From: Gemmatimonadota bacterium
GTDB lineage: Bacteria; JAAXHH01
Reading direction: 5' to 3'
DNA length: 64,000 bases
NCBI GenBank assembly: GCA_009838645.1
Contig: VXRC01000024.1
Location: forward strand, 144,494 to 208,493
The position numbers and the translations under genes are program-made. This document shows, piece after piece, positions 23,846 to 32,368 of the stretch (position 1 is its first letter; every line of letters begins with the position of its first letter). The notes beneath the pieces are model-generated. The model ran no database searches. It saw only the letters and a program-made list of their open reading frames with translations, and was not told the DNA's origin.

Positions 23846-25312
23846 ATGTTCAAGCGGCTTGGGATAAGTAAACTGGCGTACTGGCCCGTTGTGCTGGCGA
23901 TCGCAGGCGTCCTCGCCTGCGGCGGCGGCGAGGAGGAGTCGGAAGACGCGGCGCAGAATCAGCGCGGCGGCCGGCCCGGGATGGGCGCCATGGCGCGTAC
24001 CGGCGCTTCCATACCGGTGGAGGTGAAGACCGTGGGCCGCGGCAACATCGCCGCGACGCTGCTGACCTACACGTCCCTCGAGGCGGAGCGGCACGTGGAC
24101 GTGGTCTCGCGCACGCAGGGGCTCGTGAAGTCGATCCTGGTCGAGGAGGGAGACCGGGTGACGGAGGGGCAGCCGCTGGCCCAGCTCGACACCGACGCGC
24201 TGGAATTGACGCTCAGGGAGCGGGAAGTGAACATGAACAGCCTGGAATCGAACTACAAGCGGTCCCAGGAACTGTTGGAGCAGGAGCTGCTCAGCAGCCA
24301 GGAATTCGAACAGACCAAGTTCCAGTACGAGGCCGCCGCGACCCAGTACGAGTCGGCGAAGCTTCAACTGGCATACGCCACGATCCGCAGCCCTTTCTCC
24401 GGCATCGTCACGGAGCGGTTGGTCGAGGTGGGCAACCTGGTGAATGCGAATGACGTGGTATTCCGGACGGCGGATCTCGATCCGCTGCTCGCCCGCATTC
24501 ACGTGCCCGAGAAGGACATCGGACAGGTTCGGCCGGGGCAGTCGGTGCGTATCAACGTGGAAGGGTCTGACCAGACTCACACGGGCCGGGTCGCTCTGAT
24601 CAGTCCCATCGTGGATCCCGAGAGCGGCACGGTCAAGGTCACGGTGGAAATCCGGGACCGGATGGGCACGTTGAGACCGGGCATGTTTACGACGGTGAAC
24701 CTGGTGATCGCGATCCAGGATAACGTGCTGCAGGTCGAGAAGAAGGCCCTGGTAGCCGAGGCCGAGGGATCCTACGCCTTCCTGTTCCAGGACGGCACGG
24801 CAGAAAAACGGCTCCTTGAGATCGGCATCGCGGAAGGGGATTACGTGGAGGTGCTGTCGGGTCTGTCCGACGGCGACTCCATCATCACCGTGGGCCAGGA
24901 GGGACTCCGAAACGGCGCGCCCGTCCGCATCGCGGGACAGATACCGCCCGCCGCGGAAGGCATGGGCGGTGGACCGGCGGGCATGGGCGGTTCAGCCGGT
25001 GAAGCGTCCCAGGCGCCCTCCGCGCGGCCGGCGAGCGCAGGAGAAGGAACCGGCGGGTCCGGCAGGCCCGGCATGGCCGGCGCGAACCAAGGCGGCGGAC
25101 AGCCAGGCGGGATGGGCGGCGGACGCATGATGGCCATGGACCTCGACCAGATGAAGGAGCGGATGTTCCAGAACCCGGACATCAAGGCGGCTTATGACAA
25201 GCAGGTGGAAGAAGATCCGAGCTTCGCGGAAGACGAAGAAAGGCAACGTACGTTCCTTATCCAGCAGATGCGCCAGATGCGTGCGCAGCGCGGAGGGGGA
25301 CGGCAGCAGTAA
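23846..25312 (+). CDS. RND efflux periplasmic adaptor (membrane fusion) lipoprotein
   Basis: 488 residues from MFKRLGISKLAYWP; this ATG has CGGAGGAG 6 bases upstream. A lipobox (AIAGVLAC) predicts a lipoprotein. The lipoyl/barrel-sandwich parts flank a coiled-coil hairpin: TLLTYTSLEAERHVDVVSRT, GLVKSILVEEGDRVTEGQPL, then ELTLREREVNMNSLESNYKR and YATIRSPFSGIVTERLVEVG, followed by the beta-barrel (IHVPEKDIGQVRPGQSVRI). Odd: after ~residue 370 a Gly/Met/Pro-rich low-complexity segment of ~75 residues leads to a helical, Met/Gln-rich C-terminus (MKERMFQNPDIKAAYDKQ; RQMRAQRGGG). It would link the two downstream RND permeases to an outer-membrane channel, which is not in the window. Confidence 0.93.
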   Translation: MFKRLGISKLAYWPVVLAIAGVLACGGGEEESEDAAQNQRGGRPGMGAMARTGASIPVEVKTVGRGNIAATLLTYTSLEAERHVDVVSRTQGLVKSILVEEGDRVTEGQPLAQLDTDALELTLREREVNMNSLESNYKRSQELLEQELLSSQEFEQTKFQYEAAATQYESAKLQLAYATIRSPFSGIVTERLVEVGNLVNANDVVFRTADLDPLLARIHVPEKDIGQVRPGQSVRINVEGSDQTHTGRVALISPIVDPESGTVKVTVEIRDRMGTLRPGMFTTVNLVIAIQDNVLQVEKKALVAEAEGSYAFLFQDGTAEKRLLEIGIAEGDYVEVLSGLSDGDSIITVGQEGLRNGAPVRIAGQIPPAAEGMGGGPAGMGGSAGEASQAPSARPASAGEGTGGSGRPGMAGANQGGGQPGGMGGGRMMAMDLDQMKERMFQNPDIKAAYDKQVEEDPSFAEDEERQRTFLIQQMRQMRAQRGGGRQQ

Positions 25313-25354
25313 CATGTACGCTCTATCAACTTTCACATTCGTGGGAGGTGAGTT

Positions 25355-25819
25355 ATGCGTTGTTTGATCATTGCACTCATATTGGTGATTGCGTTACCGG
25401 CCGCGGCCCAGGACGATCAGAAACTCGAGGAACTGATCCAGCGGTCCCTGACCTTGGAAAGCCCCGATCCGGCCAAGCTGGAAGAGGTCGAAAAACAGTT
25501 TCGGACCGCCTATGCGAAACTGCACGAACTGTGCAACTGCGAACCGGCCGATATAGGCGAGGTGCTGGCCACTGCATGGGATGAAGTGCGGAAGGCGGAA
25601 TTCAAGGACGGTTTCCTCGAGACGGTCGAGATGTTTCAACTGACGCTGGACGGCGTTCGCGGCGAGCTGGATTCGGCCGGCGCATACACGCCGTCGCTTC
25701 AGATATGTCAGCAGTATGCAGACCTCTACGTCTCCGCCCGCCGCGAGGCGCCGACCATGGATGACGCGCGAAAGGCGCTGGTCGAGATGATTCACAATCT
25801 GATCGGCGACGAGCATTGA
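25355..25819 (+). CDS. Secreted protein of unknown function in the RND operon
   Basis: 154 residues with a clear signal peptide (MRCLIIALILVIALPAAAQ) and GGGAGGTG upstream of the ATG. The mature part is acidic and helical: LEELIQRSLTLESPDPAKLE, LHELCNCEPADIGEVLATAW with two cysteines in CNC, and DARKALVEMIHNLIGDEH. No known domain recognised. It lies between the adaptor (42 bp) and the first pump (27 bp) and is surely co-transcribed; it may be a periplasmic accessory or sensing factor. Confidence 0.75.
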   Translation: MRCLIIALILVIALPAAAQDDQKLEELIQRSLTLESPDPAKLEEVEKQFRTAYAKLHELCNCEPADIGEVLATAWDEVRKAEFKDGFLETVEMFQLTLDGVRGELDSAGAYTPSLQICQQYADLYVSARREAPTMDDARKALVEMIHNLIGDEH

Positions 25820-25846
25820 AACGAAAGGTAACACGGTAAAGGATTC

Positions 25847-28800
25847 ATGAAAATTATCGGTTTCTCCATCGGCAGGCCCGTGACGATCATCATGCTGATG
25901 ACAGCGATGCTGCTCTTCGGCACCATCGCCTTCTCGCGGTTGCCCATCAATCTGCTCCCGGACATCACGTACCCGACCCTGACGGTGCGCACCGAGTATG
26001 TCGGCGCCGCGCCGAACGAGATCGAAAACCTCATCTCCGAGCCCATCGAAGAGGCGGTGGGCGTGGTGACCGGCGTGGTACGCGTCAGCTCCATTTCCCG
26101 CCCCGAGCGGTCCGACGTCATCCTGGAGTTCGAGTGGGGCACCAACATGGATTTCGCCAGCCTGAACGTGCGGGAGAAGATCGACCTGCTCAACCTGCCC
26201 CAGGCGGCGGAGAAACCCATCCTCCTCCGATTCGACCCGAGCCTCGATCCCATCCTGCGCATCGCGCTGTCCGGCAACGAAAGCCTCACCGCCCTGCGGA
26301 TCATGGCGGAAGAGGAGATCAAGCGCGAGCTGGAAGCCCTCGAGGGCGTCGCCGCCGTCAAGATCAGCGGCGGCCTGGAAGAGGAGATCCACGTGGAACT
26401 GAACGAGTCCCGGCTGGCCAGCCTCGGCATACCCATCACCCAGGTGGCCACCCGGCTCGAGCAGGAGAACGTCAATCTCGCGGGCGGCACCATCAAGGAC
26501 GGCGAGACGGAATACCTGGTGCGCATCCTGAACGAGTTCCAGGCCGTGGACGAGATCGGCGACATCATCGTCGGGCAGGTCAACACCGTGCCCATCCTGC
26601 TATCCGACGTCGCCTCCGTTACGAAAAGTCACAAGGAACGCAAGCTTTCCGCCCGGATCAACGGCCGGGAGAGCATCGAGATCGCCATCTACAAGGAAGC
26701 CGGGACCAATACGATCCAGGTGGGCGAGGTGGTCAAGAACCGGCTGAACTCGGTGCGGGAGACCGTGGCTGGACTCACCTCCGGGGTGAACCTGGAGGTC
26801 GTCTTCGACCAGTCGATCTTCATCCAGCAGTCGGTGGACGAGGTGCTCAAGACGGCCATGTACGGCGGTATCCTCGCCATCCTGGTCCTGTACCTTTTCC
26901 TGCGCAGCTCGAGCAGTCTCATCATCGGGGTTTCCATCCCCATCTCGGTGGTCACCACCTTTTTCTTCCTCTACGCCTTTGACGTTTCGCTCAACATCAT
27001 GTCCCTCGGCGGCCTGGCCCTGGGGGTCGGGATGCTGGTGGACAACTCCATCGTGGTCCTGGAAGGCATCGACCGGCACCGGAGGCGAGGGGGCGACCAG
27101 CCCGTTGCGGAGCGGGTGCGCCTCGGCGCGTCCGAGGTTGGACAGGCCGTCGTAGCCGCAACGCTGACCACGGTGTGCGTGTTCGTGCCCATCGTCTTCG
27201 TGGAAGGCATCGCCGGGCAGTTGTTCCGGGACCTGGCGCTGGCCGTTACCTTTTCGCTCATCGTGGCCACCCTGGTGGCCGTCACCCTGATCCCGGTCAT
27301 ATCGTCGATCCTGCACCGCGACCGGGAAGCGCTCGCGGCCGACGGAGACGACCTGTCCGCGAAGGAACCGACCACGGCGATGGGCAGGATCCGGTCCGTG
27401 ATCGGGACCGTCTGGACCGTATTCTCCCGTGGGCTGGGATACATCGTAACCGGCGTATTCTACCTCGTCAGGTGGGTGCTCTTCTCGGTCTGGGGACTGG
27501 TGCGCGTCGTGCTCTGGCCTGCGGGCTGGCTGTTCGACCGTATCTTCCCGATCATCCGCCGGGCCTACCCGCCTTTCCTGCGCTGGGCCCTGGCCAACCG
27601 CGTGCTTACGCTGTTTACCGGGACCGCCCTGCTGGCGGGCTCCCTTTATGTCGTCCCCACGATCGGCATCGAGCTGATCCCCCAGATGAGCCAGGGCGAG
27701 TTTTTCGTCAACGTGAAGCTGCCCGTGGGCACGCCGCTGCCCGTAACCGAGGACGCGTTGAATCGCATGTCGGAGATCGCCGGGGACTACCCTGAAGTAA
27801 GCACGGTGTACGTGCTGGCGGGAACCATGGGTCAATCCGGCGGAAACGCGGGCGAGGAGCGGGAGAACATCGGCCAGTTGCACATCCGGCTGGAACCAGG
27901 CCTACGCGGCGCGGTGGAAGAGGACGTCATGAACCGCCTGCGGGACAGCTTCGCGCCCATTCCGGGCATCGAAGCGCCCGAGTTCGCCCGTCCCGCGCTC
28001 TTCAGCTTCAAGAACCCGGTGGAGGTGGAAGTCAGCGGGTACAACCTCACCCGTCTCACGGAAGTCTCCGAGGAACTCGCGGCGGAGATGTCCACGGTAC
28101 CCGGCCTGACCGACGTGAAAGCCAGCATGGAGGGCGGGAATCCCGAAGTGCAGATCCTCTTCGACCGCCGGAAGCTCGCCAACCTGGGACTCAATCTGGG
28201 CACGGTCACCCAGATCGTGCAGAACAAGGTCCAGGGCAACGTGGCCACGGAGCTCACCCGCCGCGACCGGAAGATCGACATCCGCGTGTGGGCGGAGGAC
28301 GAGACCCGGCTGAGCCTGGACGCCATACGGCGGCTCGTGGTGAACCCGGAGGGCACGGTGCCGGTGCCGCTGGCGGCCGTGGCGGAAGTCCGCGTCGCCC
28401 AGGGTCCGAGCGAGATCCGGCGGGTCAACCAGCAGCGGGTGGCCATCGTGTCCGCGGGTCTTACGGAACGTTCGCTCGGTGACGCGGCCGAAGACATCCA
28501 GGGAATTATAGACGGCTTCATGCTGCCCATCGATTTTGTGGTGGGTATCAAGGGGCAGAACGAGGAAATGCAGGTGGCCTTCGCAAGCCTGCAGTTCGCC
28601 ATTCTGCTCTCGATCTTTCTCGTCTACCTGGTCATGGCGTCCCAGTTCGAATCGTTGCTCCATCCCTTCGTGATCATGTTCACTTTCCCCTTCTCGATCA
28701 TCGGCGTGGTCGCGACGCTGGTGCTCACGGGCCAGACGATCAGCGTCGTCGTGCTGATCGGGGTGATCATGCTTACCGGGATCGTGGTGAACAACGCCAT

Positions 28801-29137
28801 CGTACTGGTGGACTATATCAACCAGCTGCGACGCAGGGGCACGGAACTGCAGGAGGCCATCGTCGAGGCGGCGCAGACGCGCCTCTGGCCCATTATGATG
28901 ACGACGGCGACCACGGTCCTCGGTCTGCTTCCGATGGCCATCGGCGTCGGTGAAGGCGCCGAGTTGCGCGCGCCCATGGCCATCACCGTGATCGGCGGCC
29001 TGATCGCCGGAACGATGGTGACGCTGGTCCTGGTGCCGCTCATCTACATGACGATCGAGTCGGCCATGGCAAGAGTGTACGGGCTGTTTACAAGAACCGC
29101 CGGGCAACCGGTGTCCCAGGAGGTGGTAGAAGCATGA
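25847..29137 (+). CDS. RND family efflux permease (HAE-1/AcrB-like), first of two
   Basis: 1096 residues. The start MKIIGFSIGRPVTIIMLMTA and the repeated halves (YPTLTVRTEYVGAAPNEIEN; SIPISVVTTFFFLYAFDVSL; LGGLALGVGMLVDNSIVVLE; and in the second half VLIGVIMLTGIVVNNAIVLV) are typical of proton-driven RND pumps; the Asp in MLVDNSIVV is the expected proton-relay position in TM4. Odd: about residues 510-575 contain an additional hydrophobic, Trp-rich stretch (GYIVTGVFYLVRWVLFSVWG, then VVLWPAGWLFDRIF) between the two halves, making it longer than most. Overlaps the next gene by 4 bp (ATGA). Substrate unknown; drug, metal or lipid-like compounds are possible. Confidence 0.95.
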   Translation: MKIIGFSIGRPVTIIMLMTAMLLFGTIAFSRLPINLLPDITYPTLTVRTEYVGAAPNEIENLISEPIEEAVGVVTGVVRVSSISRPERSDVILEFEWGTNMDFASLNVREKIDLLNLPQAAEKPILLRFDPSLDPILRIALSGNESLTALRIMAEEEIKRELEALEGVAAVKISGGLEEEIHVELNESRLASLGIPITQVATRLEQENVNLAGGTIKDGETEYLVRILNEFQAVDEIGDIIVGQVNTVPILLSDVASVTKSHKERKLSARINGRESIEIAIYKEAGTNTIQVGEVVKNRLNSVRETVAGLTSGVNLEVVFDQSIFIQQSVDEVLKTAMYGGILAILVLYLFLRSSSSLIIGVSIPISVVTTFFFLYAFDVSLNIMSLGGLALGVGMLVDNSIVVLEGIDRHRRRGGDQPVAERVRLGASEVGQAVVAATLTTVCVFVPIVFVEGIAGQLFRDLALAVTFSLIVATLVAVTLIPVISSILHRDREALAADGDDLSAKEPTTAMGRIRSVIGTVWTVFSRGLGYIVTGVFYLVRWVLFSVWGLVRVVLWPAGWLFDRIFPIIRRAYPPFLRWALANRVLTLFTGTALLAGSLYVVPTIGIELIPQMSQGEFFVNVKLPVGTPLPVTEDALNRMSEIAGDYPEVSTVYVLAGTMGQSGGNAGEERENIGQLHIRLEPGLRGAVEEDVMNRLRDSFAPIPGIEAPEFARPALFSFKNPVEVEVSGYNLTRLTEVSEELAAEMSTVPGLTDVKASMEGGNPEVQILFDRRKLANLGLNLGTVTQIVQNKVQGNVATELTRRDRKIDIRVWAEDETRLSLDAIRRLVVNPEGTVPVPLAAVAEVRVAQGPSEIRRVNQQRVAIVSAGLTERSLGDAAEDIQGIIDGFMLPIDFVVGIKGQNEEMQVAFASLQFAILLSIFLVYLVMASQFESLLHPFVIMFTFPFSIIGVVATLVLTGQTISVVVLIGVIMLTGIVVNNAIVLVDYINQLRRRGTELQEAIVEAAQTRLWPIMMTTATTVLGLLPMAIGVGEGAELRAPMAITVIGGLIAGTMVTLVLVPLIYMTIESAMARVYGLFTRTAGQPVSQEVVEA

Positions 29138-32100
29138 GCATTGCCGAATTTTCCGTAAACCGACCGGTGACGACGATCATGATCATCGTCAGTGTCGTCA
29201 CCCTGGGCATGATTTCCTATACCAAGCTGCCGCTGATGTTCCTGCCGGACATGTCCTTCCCGTCCCTGAACGTCAGCGTGCCGTATCCTTCCTCGTCGCC
29301 CGAGGAAGTGGAACGGCTGATCACGCGGCCGCTGGAGGACGCCTTCGGCACACTGAGCAACATGAAGAGCATGGAGTCCCGTTCCAACGACGACAACGCG
29401 CGGGTCCGCATCGAGTTCGAGACGGGGACGGACATGAACATGGCGGCCATGGAGGTCCGGGACCGGATCGACCAGGTCCGGGGTGAACTGCCCGACGACG
29501 TCGAACGCATAACCATCCGGCGCTGGAACCCGAACGATATGCCCATCTACAACTTCAGCGTCGCATGGAGCGGGGACCCCGCCGAGTTCTACAACATCGT
29601 CACCAAGGTGATCCAGCCGCGCATCCAGCGCGTGGACGGCGTGGCGAACGTTGAAATCAGCGGGATGATCGACAAGCAGTTGCTCGTGCACGTGGACAGC
29701 GAGAAGCTGCAGTCCCACAACCTCGATCTGTTCAATCTCAGCCAGACCCTGACGCAGAACAACGTCACCATGACGGCCGGGACCGTCACCGAGGGCGGGA
29801 AGAAGTACTCGGTGCGTTCCGTGAACGAGTACCGGGCCGCCGAAGAGGTGGCGAACCTGCCCATACCGGGCACGACCCTTTCGCTCCGCGACGTGGCGGA
29901 GGTAAAGTACGACTATCCGGAAGACAACAGTTTCCAGCGCCTGAACGGGGTCGACGCGGTCACGATCCGGGTGTACAAGACGTCTACAGCCAACATCGTG
30001 GACGTGGCGCAGCGCACCCAGTCCGTGCTGGACGAACTCGTGACGCAGCCCCAGTTCGCGGACCTTGAAACGCGGGTCTTCTTCGACCAGTCGCAGAGCA
30101 TATCGGACCGGCTTTCGGACCTGCGGAACACGGGACTGCTGGGTGGCATGCTGGCCGTCATCGTGCTGTTCCTCTTCTTGCGGAACGTGCGGAGCACCAT
30201 GATCATCGGCCTGGCGATCCCCATATCGATCATCTGCACCTTCACCTTCATGTACCTGCTGCGCCAGGGCGCCGGGTCCACGGTTTCCATCAACCTGATC
30301 TCGCTCATGGGCCTGATGCTGGCGGTAGGCATGCTCGTGGACGCGGCCGTCGTGGTGCTCGAGAGCATCTACCGGCATCGCCAGGAGGGCAACCTGCCGG
30401 CTCGGATCGCGGCTGTCGTGGGTACCCGCGAGGTAACCATGGCCATCATCGCGGCCACGGCGACGACTCTTTGCGTGTTCATGCCCCTGGTCTTCCTGGG
30501 CGGCGGCAGCCGGTTCATGCTCTTCATGAAGGACTTCGTCGTCACCTTCTGCATCGTCATGGTCGCGGCCGTCTTCATCGCGCTGACGCTCATACCGCTG
30601 GTATCGTCGAGGCTGTTCAACCGGCCGTTGGGCAAGCCCTCGGCGTTCTTCGCGAGGCTGTCGGGCTTGTACACGACGGTCCTGGCCTGGAACCTCAAGC
30701 ACCGTTTCGTCACGGTAGTTTCCTTCGCCGCGATCCTCTACGGCAGCTACTGGCTGTACCAGAACATCGAGACGGAGTTCCAGCCCATGGCGCCGACGCG
30801 GGACATCGCGATAGCCGCGGACCTGCCGGGCAGCTACAACATCGAGGACGTCAAGGCCGTATTCACGGACGTGGAGACGCTCCTGCTGGACCGCAAGGAG
30901 GACTTCCACATCGAATCCATTTCGTCCTACGGCAGCCTGCGCCGGGCCAATATCCGCATCGTGCTGACTCCGCCGGAGGAGCGGCAGGAGTCGGCCACGC
31001 AGCTTCAGACCCGGATCACCAGGGCGCTGCCTGAAATCGCCGGCGTACAGTGGAGACCCGGTCGCATGCGGCGTTACGGCGGCGGGCAGTCGGGTGTGGA
31101 CGTCGAGCTGAAGGGCGACAACATGGCGGTGCTTTCCAACATCGCCCAGGATATCCGGACCCGGATGGAGGTCATCCCGGGCCTCAAGGACGTGGATACC
31201 AGCCTGGAGCGGGGCGACGAAGAGATCCAGGTACAGGTCGACCGGGCCGTGGCGCAGACGTACGGGATCTCGCCGAGGCAGGCTGCCCGTACGGTACAGG
31301 CGGCGCTGAGCAGCCGGGCGCGGGGCAAATTCAAGGCCGACGACCGCGAGGTGGATATCCTGCTGCACCTCGAGGAAGAGGACCGCGCCAGCATGCAGAA
31401 GCTGCAGAACATGACGTTCGAGCGGGCCGAAGGCGGCATGATCCCCGTGGGGAACCTGGCCAGTTTCTCCAGGCAGAAGGGACCCGACGCCATCGAGCGG
31501 AAGGACCGGGAATCACAAGTTGAAGTGGGCGGAAACACGACAGGGCCGGGCACGCGTGCCATAAACACCCAGGTGACGGAGATGATGGAAAGCATTGAAC
31601 TGCCGCCGGGCTATTCGTGGAACATGGGGCGCAATTTCAACATGATGCGGGAGTCCCAGGGCGAGTTCCTCTTCGCCATCATGCTGTCCGTGGTCCTGAT
31701 CTACCTGATCATGGCGGCCATATCGGAGTCCTTCATCCAGCCCTTCACGATCCTGTTGTCGGTGCTCTGCGGACTGGTGGGCGCCTTCATCGTGTTCTAC
31801 CTGTCGGGGACGACGCTGAACACGAACTCGTACCTCGGGGTCATCGTGCTATCCGGACTGGCGGTCAACAATGCCATTGTGCTCATCGACCACGTGAACC
31901 ATTTGCGCCGGGAGGGGATGACCCGCACGGAGGCCCTGCTCCTGGGCGGCCGGCACCGGTTGCGGCCGATCCTGATGACGTCGCTGACGACCATCTTCGG
32001 CCTGCTGCCCATGGTGGCCCCACTCCTCTTCCCCGAGTTCTTCGGTCCCGTGGAAGATCGCGGCGCCAACCAGTGGGGCCCGGTCAGCCTGGCCCTGGTG

Positions 32101-32214
32101 GGCGGCCTGACCACTTCCGGCATCCTGACGCTCATCCTGCTGCCGACGGTCTACACCATCTTCGAGGACCTGAGCAACTGGGTCACGTCGAGCGTCAAGC
32201 GGGCCTGGGCGTAG
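29134..32214 (+). CDS. RND family efflux permease, second of two
   Basis: 1026 residues, RND superfamily. MSIAEFSVNRPVTTIMIIVS opens TM1; LMGLMLAVGMLVDAAVVVLE is the TM4 region, and YLGVIVLSGLAVNNAIVLID its counterpart in the second half. Compared with the first pump it has the normal length and MLVDAAVVV in place of MLVDNSIVV. Translationally coupled to the first permease through an ATGA overlap. Paired RND genes after one adaptor suggest a hetero-trimeric pump (as in MdtBC) rather than two separate systems. A strong terminator follows its stop. Confidence 0.95.
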   Translation: MSIAEFSVNRPVTTIMIIVSVVTLGMISYTKLPLMFLPDMSFPSLNVSVPYPSSSPEEVERLITRPLEDAFGTLSNMKSMESRSNDDNARVRIEFETGTDMNMAAMEVRDRIDQVRGELPDDVERITIRRWNPNDMPIYNFSVAWSGDPAEFYNIVTKVIQPRIQRVDGVANVEISGMIDKQLLVHVDSEKLQSHNLDLFNLSQTLTQNNVTMTAGTVTEGGKKYSVRSVNEYRAAEEVANLPIPGTTLSLRDVAEVKYDYPEDNSFQRLNGVDAVTIRVYKTSTANIVDVAQRTQSVLDELVTQPQFADLETRVFFDQSQSISDRLSDLRNTGLLGGMLAVIVLFLFLRNVRSTMIIGLAIPISIICTFTFMYLLRQGAGSTVSINLISLMGLMLAVGMLVDAAVVVLESIYRHRQEGNLPARIAAVVGTREVTMAIIAATATTLCVFMPLVFLGGGSRFMLFMKDFVVTFCIVMVAAVFIALTLIPLVSSRLFNRPLGKPSAFFARLSGLYTTVLAWNLKHRFVTVVSFAAILYGSYWLYQNIETEFQPMAPTRDIAIAADLPGSYNIEDVKAVFTDVETLLLDRKEDFHIESISSYGSLRRANIRIVLTPPEERQESATQLQTRITRALPEIAGVQWRPGRMRRYGGGQSGVDVELKGDNMAVLSNIAQDIRTRMEVIPGLKDVDTSLERGDEEIQVQVDRAVAQTYGISPRQAARTVQAALSSRARGKFKADDREVDILLHLEEEDRASMQKLQNMTFERAEGGMIPVGNLASFSRQKGPDAIERKDRESQVEVGGNTTGPGTRAINTQVTEMMESIELPPGYSWNMGRNFNMMRESQGEFLFAIMLSVVLIYLIMAAISESFIQPFTILLSVLCGLVGAFIVFYLSGTTLNTNSYLGVIVLSGLAVNNAIVLIDHVNHLRREGMTRTEALLLGGRHRLRPILMTSLTTIFGLLPMVAPLLFPEFFGPVEDRGANQWGPVSLALVGGLTTSGILTLILLPTVYTIFEDLSNWVTSSVKRAWA

Positions 32215-32265
32215 GAAAGGTAGGGTTGGCCGGAAGGGCAGCGCACTCGATACGAGGTTAGCATG

Positions 32266-32313
32266 AAAAACGCCCGTCTCCGGGAACGATCATTCCGGAG
32301 ACGGGCATTTTTT
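32266..32313. terminator. Bidirectional rho-independent terminator
   Basis: A perfect 12-bp stem, GCCCGTCTCCGG at 32272-32283 and CCGGAGACGGGC at 32295-32306, with an 11-base loop. Six T residues follow on the plus strand and five A residues precede it, so it can stop both the RND operon and the convergent sigma-ankyrin gene. Confidence 0.9.
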
Positions 32314-32368
32314 GTGACCTCTTCAGGAAGAAGCATAGAGCGCGCTGTTCGCCGCAAGCCGTCCCGGT

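Noticed and set aside
26600-31368. Very long minus-strand open frames (427, 401 and 774 codons) opposite the two RND permease genes
   Set aside because: Their products are His/Arg/Asp-rich without any recognisable fold, whereas the plus strand encodes intact permeases; long antisense frames are expected at this GC level.
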